In this document: positions 8,391 through 16,800 of the stretch, piece by piece
Numbering within the stretch: the first letter of the stretch is position 1
Layout: the number at the start of each line of letters is the position of its first letter
Origin: DATAEK01 sp036258055
GTDB lineage: Bacteria; Acidobacteriota; Vicinamibacteria; Vicinamibacterales; 2-12-FULL-66-21
DNA length: 20,208 nt
Reading direction: 5' to 3'
Assembly (NCBI GenBank): GCA_036258055.1
Contig: DATAEK010000286.1
Coordinates: forward strand, 1-20,208
The notes under the pieces: generated by a model
Database searches by the model: none
The model's input: only the letters and a program-made list of their open reading frames with translations
Told to the model about the DNA's origin: nothing
Position numbers and translations under genes: made by a program

Positions 8391-8409
8391 CCCATCGTTA
8401 GACGATGGG
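8391..8409. promoter_or_regulatory. Predicted PadR operator O1
   Basis: A perfect inverted repeat, CCCATCGTTAGACGATGGG: two 7-base half-sites CCCATCG/CGATGGG around a 5-base spacer, with the pairing extending to 8 bases per arm. It begins one base downstream of the PadR -10 element and covers the expected transcription start and part of the ribosome binding region, an ideal place for a repressor. Assignment to this PadR protein is inferred from position and from recurrence of the motif. Confidence 0.75.
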
Positions 8410-8410
8410 A

Positions 8411-8439
8411 AGAATGACGCGGTTGGCCGGCGATGTCAA
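8411..8439 (-). promoter_or_regulatory. Sigma70-type promoter of padR-ADOP operon
   Basis: On the minus strand a perfect -35 TTGACA (8439-8434), a 17-base spacer and a weaker -10 CATTCT (8416-8411) are visible. Transcription would begin near 8404, about 20 bases before the PadR ATG at 8384. A short purine-rich GGGAG (8393-8389) precedes the ATG. Operator O2 touches the upstream side of the -35 and O1 the downstream side of the -10. Confidence 0.65.
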
Positions 8440-8440
8440 G

Positions 8441-8461
8441 CCCCATCGACTGTCGATGGGG
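8441..8461. promoter_or_regulatory. Predicted PadR operator O2
   Basis: A perfect palindrome with 10-base arms around one central base. Its core CCCATCGACTGTCGATGGG (8442-8460) has the same CCCATCG-N5-CGATGGG form as O1. Its centre is 51 bp from that of O1, about five helical turns, so both sites face the same side of the DNA. It ends five bases from the stop codon of the SGNH hydrolase gene. Confidence 0.75.
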
Positions 8462-8466
8462 AACGT

Positions 8467-9264
8467 CTACTTCAGCGCGCGGTCGATGGCCGCCTGCGCG
8501 AGCGGCGCCATCACCGCATAGCCCTGGGCATTCGGGTGCAGGTCGTCGGCGCTGAGTTCCTCGCGGAGCACGCCGGTCCCATCCACCATCGGTGAGAAGT
8601 AGTCGAGATACACGTGGCCGTGAGCGGACGTGTAGCTCTTGATCCAGGCGTTGAGGGCGTTGATGCGCGCCATCGGCCGGAGCGTTGTCTGCGGCACCGC
8701 GCCCGCGGCGGTGTGATAGGCGCTCGTCGGCAGGAGACTCGCCAGCACGACGCCAATCCCGTGCGCGTGGGCGAGCTCGCTCATCGTTTCGAGATTCCCC
8801 TGGATCTCCTCGTTGGTCATCGGTCCGGTATTGCCGGCGATGTCGTTGGTTCCAGCGAGAATCACGACCACCTTCGGCTTGAGGTCGATGACGTCGGGGC
8901 GGAATCGCACCAGCATCTGCGGCGTGGTCTGACCGCTGATGCCCCGGTCGACGTACGGCTTCCCGGGGAAGAAGCCGCCGAAGCGCGGCTGTTGCCAGGC
9001 GTCCGTGATGGAGTCGCCCATGAACACCACGCGATTCTCCGACGCCGACGGCGGCTGGACCTGCCGGTTGTCGTCGCGATAGCGGCCGAGCGCCGGCCAA
9101 TCCAGGCGGCGGATGTCGTTGCGCATCAGCGCCTGCAGCGCAGTGGCCATCTCCGGACAGGTCGCTGCCGTTGGTCCCGCAGTCTGCGTCGCAGGGGCCT
9201 GCATCGACGCTGGAGCGGAGAGCGCAACGAGGATCGAAGCGATGAGGATGAGGCGAGTCATCAT
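8467..9264 (-). CDS. Secreted SGNH/GDSL-type hydrolase
   Basis: A 265-residue serine esterase/acylhydrolase of the SGNH fold. An N-terminal signal peptide (MMTRLILIASILVALSAPAS) targets it out of the cytoplasm. The catalytic blocks are all present: block I VVFMGDSITD with nucleophile S85, block II glycine in RGISGQTT (about 108-114), block III AGTND with N140, and block V DDLHPN with D240 and H243. The GISGQTTPQML and LHPNAQGY wording is that of lysophospholipase L1-like or carbohydrate-ester families, so the natural substrate could be a lipid, an acetylated sugar or a peptidoglycan ester. The start at 9264 (or the adjacent ATG at 9261) is preferred because the signal peptide begins there. 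The frame is open to 9450, but that extension is Arg-rich, lacks family similarity and would cover an operator. A palindrome matching the PadR operators lies about 94 bp upstream. Confidence 0.9.
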   Translation of the reverse strand: MMTRLILIASILVALSAPASMQAPATQTAGPTAATCPEMATALQALMRNDIRRLDWPALGRYRDDNRQVQPPSASENRVVFMGDSITDAWQQPRFGGFFPGKPYVDRGISGQTTPQMLVRFRPDVIDLKPKVVVILAGTNDIAGNTGPMTNEEIQGNLETMSELAHAHGIGVVLASLLPTSAYHTAAGAVPQTTLRPMARINALNAWIKSYTSAHGHVYLDYFSPMVDGTGVLREELSADDLHPNAQGYAVMAPLAQAAIDRALK

Positions 9265-9495
9265 GGCCGCTAATGGTAGCCGGAATCGTGACCCGAGTCT
9301 CCTGGTGGGACGATACCGCCGGCTGTCGCTGATCACGCGCGCCGCGCGACCGTTCGTCCCATCGACATTCGATGGGTGTGAACCACGCGCGTGCACTGCA
9401 CGTAGTAGACAGGAGTCGAGGACCAACCTTCGAGAGGCCTCGTTCGTCAAAGAAAGTGATCGCGCGCGACGACATCACCGGCATGAGGAGCGCTT
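9265..9495. promoter_or_regulatory. Divergent promoter region between SGNH hydrolase and HELEH gene
   Basis: This 231-bp stretch separates two divergent genes and must hold both promoters. I could not choose convincing -35/-10 pairs for either direction. It contains the third CCCATCG-N5-CGATGGG palindrome (9358-9376) and an 11-base palindrome GTGCACTGCAC (about 9390-9400). The open minus-strand frame crossing it is judged non-coding. Confidence 0.5.
9358..9376. promoter_or_regulatory. Third PadR-type operator (O3)
   Basis: CCCATCGACATTCGATGGG has the same 7+5+7 inverted-repeat form as O1 and O2, with an identical pair of half-sites. It lies 94 bp upstream of the SGNH start and 120 bp upstream of the HELEH gene. 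By position the PadR protein could control either or both genes, which is inference. Confidence 0.65.
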
Positions 9496-10095
9496 ATGTC
9501 CATATTGCTTTCGTGGATACTGGAGCCGCTCGTCGCGATGCACGTCGCGCTGGCCGTCCCCGGTTTCGCGCAAACGGACGTTTCGTTGCGAACCGTCTCG
9601 CTGCGATCGTCCGTCGACGTCGCGCGTGAGTACCGCCCGCTTGCCGAGACATCGCCCGACGACGTCGAGCTGCCGAAGAATCTGATCGTACCGGCGCTCT
9701 ACCGCGAGCTCGTCGAATCGATGCGGCTGCGCTCGGCGACCTTCCGTCGCCAATGTCTGCGGATCGCGAGCGAGTCGCGGTTGACGGTCGTGCTCGAAGC
9801 GGGCCCGCCGCCGGCGCATCTTCGTGCACTCGCGTGGACCCGCGTGGCGCGGGTCGATGGGCGCCTCGATGCAGTCATTCGCCTCGGCAAGGACTACCCC
9901 GCGCCTGGACTGATCGCGCACGAGCTCGAACACGTCATCGAGCAGCTCGACGGTGTCGACCTCCAGCGAAAGTCGCGTCTCGATTCAACCGGCGTCCACG
10001 AGTGCATGTGCGGAGGCGCGACCGCGTTCGAAACCGCGCGCGCCGTGCGCGCCGGGCTGCAGGTGACGGCGGAGCTGCGCGCACACCGCCGCTGA
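9496..10095 (+). CDS. Putative secreted zinc peptidase-like protein (HELEH motif)
   Basis: A 199-residue protein of no family I recognise. The first 26 residues resemble a signal peptide ending in FAQ. Residues 142-146 read HELEH, inside the helix-like stretch LIAHELEHVIEQLDG. This is a metzincin/gluzincin-type HExxH zinc site, with two histidine ligands and a catalytic glutamate. A downstream glutamate in GATAFETARA (E179) could be the third ligand, which is a guess. The pair ECMCGG near 169-174 might form a disulfide or bind metal. A good Shine-Dalgarno GAGGAG (9485-9490) lies five bases before the ATG. The next gene starts 7 bases after the stop, so the two are almost surely co-transcribed and translationally coupled. 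The name rests on the short motif alone; a non-enzymatic relative is possible. Confidence 0.75.
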   Translation: MSILLSWILEPLVAMHVALAVPGFAQTDVSLRTVSLRSSVDVAREYRPLAETSPDDVELPKNLIVPALYRELVESMRLRSATFRRQCLRIASESRLTVVLEAGPPPAHLRALAWTRVARVDGRLDAVIRLGKDYPAPGLIAHELEHVIEQLDGVDLQRKSRLDSTGVHECMCGGATAFETARAVRAGLQVTAELRAHRR

Positions 10096-10102
10096 GGGAC
10101 CA

Positions 10103-11440
10103 GTGGCGGGACGATTTGTCAGCGGCGCCGTGGCGGTTGGGATTGCGTGGCACCTGACGGCGGCGGCCTCCGACGATCTCGTCACGATACGGCAGCACGA
10201 TACGCTGCGCTCCCCGTTCTCCCCACCCACGGTCGACATCACCGCAGACGGCCGATTCGTGGCGTTCGAATCGTTCGCGCGGCTGGTGCCCGCCGACACC
10301 AACGGCGACGCTGACTTGTACGTGCTCGATCGGCGAACGGGAGTGACCACACTGGAGACCGGAGCGCTCGAGCCGGGCGTGACCGTCACGCGACCCCGGA
10401 TCAGCGGCGACGGCCGCCTGCTGGTTTTTCAGATCACCCGCTTGCTGGAGAGCGGCGCACCGCAGAGCGAGATCGTGCTCTGCGATCGTCAGAAGGCCAC
10501 GCTCACCCTGGTCTCGAAAGGGGTGCGCGGCCAACCCGCCAACGGCAGCAGCCGCGATCCCGACATCAGCGACAACGGCCGGGTCGTCGTGTTCTCCTCG
10601 ACGGCGACGAACCTCACGAGCGATCCCGATGCGAACGCGGCCGAAGAGGACGTGTTTGCCTGGGATGTGGCGTCCGGCATCCTGCGCCGGGTGAACGTGA
10701 CCGACGCCGGGTCGCAGCCCTCGATCGGCGCGAGCTTTCGGCCGTCGATCAGTGCCGACGGTCAGGCGATCGCCTTCGTGTCACTGTCGGATCTCGATCA
10801 TCGAACACCCGCACGCCCGACCGGCGCTCAGCGGCGCCCGACTCAGATCTTCGTCCGTGACCTGGCGCTCGGCAAGATCACACGCATCAGCCGCACGTCG
10901 AAGGACCGGCCCCCGGAAAAGCCTTCTTCATCGCCGGCGATCAGTGGAGACGGCCGTTACGTGGCGTTCGTGTCCGAATCGCCGGAGATCGTCGACGACG
11001 ATCGCAACAACGCGTCAGACGTGTTCCTGTTCGATCGTTTGAAGGAGACGATGACGCTGGTCAGCCGAAGCGCTGCCGGTGGATCGGCGAACGGCGTCAG
11101 CACGAATCCGGAGGTGTCGTTCGACGGCCGCTTTGTCGCGTTCCAGTCCGATGCGTCGAACATCGTGTGCGCGCACCGTTGTCCGGCGGCGTCAGAGGAC
11201 GTCAACCTGTTGTGGGACGTGTTCGTCTTCGACCGCTTTGCCGGCCGAAGCGTACTGGTGAGCGGTGACGAAAACGGTGGATGGATGGAGGCCAGCGATG
11301 GTCCTGCGCTGGCTGCCTCGGCGCCGGTCGTCGCGTTCTCATCGCGCCATGCGATCGACATGGCTGATCGCAGCAACGATTTCGATCTGTTCATCCGCGC
11401 CCCGTTCGAACCACCGCCGATCAGCTTGCGGATGAAGTAG
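10103..11440 (+). CDS. Secreted TolB/PD40-like beta-propeller protein
   Basis: A 445-residue protein starting at a GTG preceded by GAGGGAC. A hydrophobic N-terminus (about 5-22) suggests export. The rest consists of seven repeats of about 50 residues, centred on DGR-type motifs: ADGRFVAF (48-55), GDGRLLVF (102-109), DNGRVVVF (157-164), ADGQAIAF (218-225), GDGRYVAF (282-289), FDGRFVAF (340-347) and a degenerate last one at about 401-432. Each repeat continues as SxAxNLV..D.N...DVFLFDR, typical of PD40/TolB-like propeller blades. Seven copies fit one complete seven-bladed propeller. Such proteins bind partner proteins or ligands in the periplasm or outside the cell; no catalytic motif is seen. 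It is coupled to the HELEH gene, so the propeller might present substrates to it (inference). Its stop lies 8 bases from that of the convergent gene. Confidence 0.88.
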   Translation: MAGRFVSGAVAVGIAWHLTAAASDDLVTIRQHDTLRSPFSPPTVDITADGRFVAFESFARLVPADTNGDADLYVLDRRTGVTTLETGALEPGVTVTRPRISGDGRLLVFQITRLLESGAPQSEIVLCDRQKATLTLVSKGVRGQPANGSSRDPDISDNGRVVVFSSTATNLTSDPDANAAEEDVFAWDVASGILRRVNVTDAGSQPSIGASFRPSISADGQAIAFVSLSDLDHRTPARPTGAQRRPTQIFVRDLALGKITRISRTSKDRPPEKPSSSPAISGDGRYVAFVSESPEIVDDDRNNASDVFLFDRLKETMTLVSRSAAGGSANGVSTNPEVSFDGRFVAFQSDASNIVCAHRCPAASEDVNLLWDVFVFDRFAGRSVLVSGDENGGWMEASDGPALAASAPVVAFSSRHAIDMADRSNDFDLFIRAPFEPPPISLRMK

Positions 11441-11448
11441 TTCTATCC

Positions 11449-13719
11449 TCACCGCCGGGGTTTCAATCGAATCGCGAGCGCCAGATTCGCTTTGGCGTCG
11501 GGGTAGTCAGGACGAAGCCGAAGCGCCTCGTGAAAGTGTGCGATGGCCTCGTCGTAATGTCCGATATTCGCGAGCGCCGCGCCTAGGTCGTTGTGGATTT
11601 CGGGAGCGCGCGGATCGGCGCGAAGAGCCGCTTGAAACGCGGGTACCGCTTCGGCGGCGCGGTCCGCCCCTGCCAGCGCGATCCCGAGATGGTACTGCGC
11701 GGGCGCGTAGCCCGGGTCGATGCGCGTCGCCGCGGTGAACTGTGCAATCGCCTCTGCAGTCCGGCCGCTGCGCAGCAGCATCGACCCGAGGTGGTCCTGA
11801 AGCGGCGCCGATCGTGGTGTGCGCTGCGCAGCCCGGGCGAGGACGTCCACGGCTTCGGTAGGTCGGCCCGACTGCGCGAGTGCTCCGGCAAGGTTGCTGA
11901 GTGCCTGGGGATCATCACCGCTGAGCTCAGCCGCGCGCCGATGCTCCGCGATCGCCTCGTCCAGCCGTCCGCCGCCTTGCAGCACCAGCGCGAGCCCGGC
12001 GTGCGTACGCCAATTGCCCTCGTCCAGTCTGGTTGCGTCACGCAAATGGACGATCGCCTCGTCCATGCGGCCATCGAGCTGGAGAACGGTTGCCAGGTTG
12101 TAGTGCGCGGCGGCGTAGTCCGGCTTCATTCGCAGCGCTGCCTCGAAGGCCGCGCGCGCGTCGGCGATCCGCCCCGCGGTCTGATACGCGACACCGAGGT
12201 TGTACTGCGCATCGACGAGCCTGGGGTTGAGCCGCAGCGCCTCCTGGTGTTCCCGAATCGCATCGTCGAGCCGTCCTTTGCGCTGCCAGGCGCCACCGAG
12301 ATTGTTGTGCGCTTCGGCCGAGTACGGATAGAGCTGGAGTGCCTGCTCGAGGCTCGCTACTGCCTCGTCTACCTCACGATCCGATCCCTGCACCTTCGTG
12401 GCTGCGAGATTGTTGAGGCAAAGCCAGCAGGCCGGGTTCTGCGCGAGCGTGACGCGAAACAGCCGGTCGGAGTCGACGTAGTTAGCGCTCTGTGCTCTGG
12501 TCAGCAGAAAAAGAGGCAGACCGATGGCAATCAGCAGCACGGGCTCTGCGATCGAGCGCCCAGCGGCGGCCTGACCACGGGTCGTGAGCCAGGCGGCCAA
12601 CGCCGCGATGACCGGCAGCGTCGCCAGGTACTGAAAGTGATCGGCAACGAATGAGTAGCGGAACGGATAGACGTTGAAGAACCCGAGAGCGGGGAACAGG
12701 ATGCCACAGAAAAGCAGCGCCACGGCGAGAGGCGCACGCGTCCGTCGGCGAAGACTCCAGCACATCGCGATTGCTGCGATCGCCACGATCGGAAACAGAT
12801 ATTGCCGGAAGGCGCTCGAATCGATCGACCATCTCGGGTAGACGAACATCAACGGTGACGGCCAGAGAATCTTCGCGAGATAGAACCACGCCGCGCGGCC
12901 GGCGATGAGGATCCGATCGATCGCCCCGAATTGGTATTCGGCGCCCTGCGCGTGGAGCGACAGCCGTTCGACCATGATCGTGGTCAGCCCCGCGGCCGCA
13001 CCAAGGGCCACGAGCGGCACGAGGGGCAGCACATCGCGCCGCCTGTCGAGTCGCCCTCGCTGCCACCAGAAGACGACGAGCAGAGCTGCCGGCAAGACGG
13101 CAGCGACGCTTTTGCTCAACACCGCTGACGCGTAGAGCACGATCGCAGCGACGTAGGATCGCCACTCACGCCGCTCGTCGAAGTGCAAATAGACAATCGT
13201 CGCGCCGAGCACGCACGCGCCGGAGAGCGTGTTCTTGAGCTCGGTCATCCACGCGACTGATTCCACATGCACGGGGTGGAGCGCGAACACCAGGCCGGCG
13301 AGAAGCCCGCCAGTTATGCCGAGCCGGCTCACAATCAGCACAAACAGAAACGCCGACGAGGCGTGAAGGGCGATGTTCACCAGGTGGTAGCCCAGCGTGT
13401 TGTCGCCGAACAGCTTGTGGAGGATCCAGAAGGCGGTGTGCGCGACCGGGTAGTACTGCTGCGTCGCGCCGACGTCCAGCCAGATCCGCCGCAGACCGTC
13501 AACTGATTGCAGATCGCTCCGCGTCAGGTGCGCGTCGTCGTCCCACAGCATTCCGCCGTGCCACGCCGGCTGATAGGCGAGCGCCGTGACGAGCAAGAGC
13601 GTCGCCCAAATCAACGACAGCCGTCGCCACGAGGAACCAGGAATTGAAGTTGGTGGAGTGGTCGAGACCTTGCCGACCTTTTCCCGCGCCGCCCGCGGTT
13701 TGGCGGTCCTGGTCGCCAT
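11449..13719 (-). CDS. TMTC-like polytopic membrane protein with C-terminal TPR repeats
   Basis: A 756-residue inner-membrane protein. The N-terminal half has about nine to eleven hydrophobic segments between residues 35 and 400. The first extramembrane loop contains WDDDAHL, resembling the acidic motif of GT-C fold glycosyltransferases and of the TMTC O-mannosyltransferases, followed by LHPVHVESVAW. The C-terminal half (about 415-750) is a series of at least nine TPR units with consensus such as AHYNLATVLQLDGRMDEAI and NLGVAYQTAGRIADARAAFEAAL. This is the TMTC layout. Bacterial members are widespread but of unknown specificity; lipid-linked sugar transfer to exported proteins is a plausible role. 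The ATG at 13719 is preferred; the open frame further upstream runs through a terminator hairpin into the receptor gene. No clear Shine-Dalgarno is seen. Confidence 0.88.
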   Translation of the reverse strand: MATRTAKPRAAREKVGKVSTTPPTSIPGSSWRRLSLIWATLLLVTALAYQPAWHGGMLWDDDAHLTRSDLQSVDGLRRIWLDVGATQQYYPVAHTAFWILHKLFGDNTLGYHLVNIALHASSAFLFVLIVSRLGITGGLLAGLVFALHPVHVESVAWMTELKNTLSGACVLGATIVYLHFDERREWRSYVAAIVLYASAVLSKSVAAVLPAALLVVFWWQRGRLDRRRDVLPLVPLVALGAAAGLTTIMVERLSLHAQGAEYQFGAIDRILIAGRAAWFYLAKILWPSPLMFVYPRWSIDSSAFRQYLFPIVAIAAIAMCWSLRRRTRAPLAVALLFCGILFPALGFFNVYPFRYSFVADHFQYLATLPVIAALAAWLTTRGQAAAGRSIAEPVLLIAIGLPLFLLTRAQSANYVDSDRLFRVTLAQNPACWLCLNNLAATKVQGSDREVDEAVASLEQALQLYPYSAEAHNNLGGAWQRKGRLDDAIREHQEALRLNPRLVDAQYNLGVAYQTAGRIADARAAFEAALRMKPDYAAAHYNLATVLQLDGRMDEAIVHLRDATRLDEGNWRTHAGLALVLQGGGRLDEAIAEHRRAAELSGDDPQALSNLAGALAQSGRPTEAVDVLARAAQRTPRSAPLQDHLGSMLLRSGRTAEAIAQFTAATRIDPGYAPAQYHLGIALAGADRAAEAVPAFQAALRADPRAPEIHNDLGAALANIGHYDEAIAHFHEALRLRPDYPDAKANLALAIRLKPRR

Positions 13720-13746
13720 GAATAGGGCAGGTGAATCGGAATTGGC

Positions 13747-13849
13747 AAAAAAAGAGAGCGCGGAGGATTCTACACGGAGGCCGCGAAGCTCACGAAGACC
13801 CAATCGGTCTCCGCGTCCTCCGAGCCTCCGTGTAGAGATTTCTCCGCGC
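13747..13849 (-). terminator. Intrinsic terminator after the TonB-dependent receptor gene
   Basis: A long imperfect palindrome. TCTACACGGAGGC (13769-13781) pairs perfectly with GCCTCCGTGTAGA (13824-13836). The stem continues after a small internal loop with GCGCGGAG (13758-13765) and CTCCGCGC (13842-13849). On the minus strand the structure is followed closely by TCTCTTTTTTT (A-run on the plus strand at 13747-13753). It starts about 25 bases past the receptor stop. The TCCGCG/CCTCCG-rich wording also resembles short dispersed palindromes seen in environmental genomes. It would separate the receptor from the TMTC gene, only 28 bases further on. Confidence 0.75.
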
Positions 13850-13873
13850 CCTCCGCCTACTCCGCGCGAATCG

Positions 13874-16800
13874 TTACCAGGTGACGCGCCAGACGAGCTG
13901 AACGACGCGGTTCGAATTCTCCTGGACGTCGGTAATCCGATAGTTGTCCGCGTTCGTGCTGGTGCTGACAACCGGCACGAAGTTCGGATGGTTGAACGCG
14001 TTCAGCATCTCGCCGCGGAACTCGAACGTCGTCCGTCCGACGATCCTGACGCGCTTCACCGCGCTCAGATCGAACCGCACATACATGGGGCCCGCCAGCA
14101 CCAGCGACCGCGTGCGTCCCGGGCACTGGCCCGCGCCGACCGCTACTTCGATACAATCCGGGCCGTTGGCCGGCGCAAGGTAGCGACCGGTTGGCGCGCC
14201 CATGTTGCTGTAGCCACTCGCCGAGGTCGCCGACACGTTGAAGGCCTTCACCGTGTTCTCGACGATGTCCTGCGGCAGCAGGTAGAGCGCTGTCGCGGCG
14301 TTCGCGCTCAGCCCGGTGACGGCGTAGGTGTAGAGACCCACCTCCTTCTTCAGCTCGTCCTCCGACATACCGACGACGCGGACGTTGCCGAAGTCGACCA
14401 TGCGGCCGCTCTGGATGCGCGCGATGCCGTCGAACTCCCAGCCGCCCGCGAGGCGCGAGAGGAAGCTGTTGTTGGTATTCATCCACTTGCGGCCTTCGCC
14501 AAACGGCAGCTCCCACACCCAGTTGGTCTTGAACGCGTGAATGACGCCGCCGTCGCCGCCGGTCTGCAGCGTCCTGGAACGCGGCAGGCGCAACGAGTAT
14601 CGCGACGACTCGTAAGCCTTCCCGTACACGTAGCTGGCGTCGATCTGGAAGCCATGCGACAGGCGCTTCCGGGCTTCGAACTGGAATGAGTCGTAGCGCG
14701 TGTACCCGCCGTTACCCGTCACCGTTGACCCGCCAATCAGGTCGGGGTTCGCGACGAAGAAATTCGCCGGGAGCCCGGCTGTAAGCGCGTTCCCGCGGAA
14801 CGTCGCGTTCCCCAGCAGCCCGTTGGTGGCATTCGTAGACGCGAAGCCATACGGGTTCGGGTTGTTCGCCGCGAGGAAGCCCAGGAACGTGGTGTTCGTC
14901 CAGTTGTTGCCGGTGTAGTTCGCGGAGTTCCCGGCCGCCGACTGTCCCAGCGCGTTGTAATGCGCGAGGAAGATCGGCAGCGGCACCGTGCCCGCCGCGC
15001 CGGTGTAGGCGAACGTGTTGCCGCGCCCGGCGGCGATGTTCGCTCGCAGGTTCGCCTGCGCGTTGCGGAACTCGTTGAGGAAGTTGTTCTCGACGATGTT
15101 GATTTCGTTGTAGTCGTAATCGATCCAGTCCTGCAGATGACGCGTGCCAACGTAGCGGATGTCGATGCCGACGTCGCGTGTCAGCTTGCGTCCGATGCTG
15201 GCCGTCCACGTCTGCGAATACGGCACCTGGAGGTTGGGATCGAAGATGTTCGCGTTGCCCGTGATTACTTCAGTGAACGGAAACTGTTGGGTGGCCGGGA
15301 AACTCGCCGGGCCGAGCCGCGACCGTTGACTGAAGAACACGGGAAGGCCAAGGCCGTCGTTGTTCAGAGTGTTGAGCGCGGTGCTTCGGTCGGTATCGAC
15401 TGAGACACCCGGATTGGTTCCGAACACGCCAGAGAAATCAGACATACCGTGGCGCTCGTAGCCGAGCGCATATCCGGCGCGCAGCACCGTGTCGCCGTCC
15501 TCGCCCATCAGCTTCCCGAGAAAGCCGCCGCTCGCGTCCGGCGCCCAACTGAAACCAAGCGACGGTGCGAGGTTGTTCCAGTCGGTCTTGTAAGCCTTCG
15601 TCCCCGATGTGTACGCCTGGAACGTCGGCTTCTGTCCGGTGAGCGTACCCGGCATGAACAGATTGCCGACCCCCGATACCCCCCAGATACCCTCGGTGGT
15701 GAGTGTCGAGTACGCGTCATTCAACGGATAGAAGGGACGCTGGATTTCGTAGCGCAGGCCCATGTTGATCGTGAAGTTGGGGCGCCACCGCCACTGGTCC
15801 TGCGCGAAGAACCCGAGCTCGCGCATTCGGCCCTCCTGTCGACCCAGCCCAAGGTAGACGTATTGCAGGTCCTCGTTCAATCGGGCGGCGCCGGTGATGG
15901 TGCTGATGCGCCCTGTCAGCATGGCAAAGAGACCACGCGCGTTATTCAACTGTGTGTTCGAGGCTCCCGGGAAGTTCGTGGTGTTGAACATCGCATCGGA
16001 CGGATCTCCGTTGACGACGCCGAAGTTGATCGTGGGCACGAGCGTCTGATTCTCGAGCCAGAGATCAGCCTGCGTGAACGCGCCGCCGAAGCTGAGGCTG
16101 TGCGAGCCTTTCAACCAGGTGAGCGTGTCCTCGATGTTCTTCGTCGAGGCTTCGCGCGAACTCGGCGTGGGCGTCACGCCGGCGTTTTGAAGCCCGGAGG
16201 TGTTGTTGCCGCAGCACGCACCGTTGAAGTTCAAGTGGAACCCCGTCTGGTCAGCGACCGACGTTCCCCCCCACATCGAGACATTCTTCTCGGGCGAGAA
16301 GTGCGTCGCCCCACCCGTCGCGCCGCCACGCAGCTCGTTGACGAGGTTCGTGCCAATTGTGGTCCGGAGCCACTCGGACGTCGAATAACGTGTGGACTGC
16401 TGGCTGCCGTAGATCGGAAAAGCGGGAAATGCGATCTGCTGGCTGTTGGTCGTGTCGGGGTTCGAGTTGATGTGCTGGTAGTTGAACGAACCCGTCAGCG
16501 TGTTGTTTTTCGAGAGGTTGTAGTCGAGGCGGACCGTCGGCGCTGGTGTGAAGCCCTTCGTCGGCGTCTGGAACACGAACTGCTGCAGCAGGGGATCGGA
16601 GCGATCCGTCACGTTGCCCCCCGTCGCGTTGCGAATATCGCTGAGGACTCGGGCAACCGTGGGGTCGACCGTTGCAGGAAACCCGTTTTGTGCCGCGAGT
16701 GCGAGGAGATCTCTCTCTTGAACACCGTTGGCATTCCAGCGGAAAACGCCGGCCTGCGCACGCGGGTTCAGCACAGTTCGCGTGAGCGTCGAGGTGCTCG

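Noticed and set aside
9265..9450. N-terminal extension of the SGNH hydrolase by 62 residues
   Set aside because: The extension is Arg-rich and unlike the family, it would cover the O3 operator, and a clear signal peptide begins at 9264.
13720..13971. N-terminal extension of the TMTC-like protein into the receptor gene
   Set aside because: It would run through the terminator palindrome and overlap the receptor 3' end in another frame; the sequence is low-complexity and shows no family similarity.
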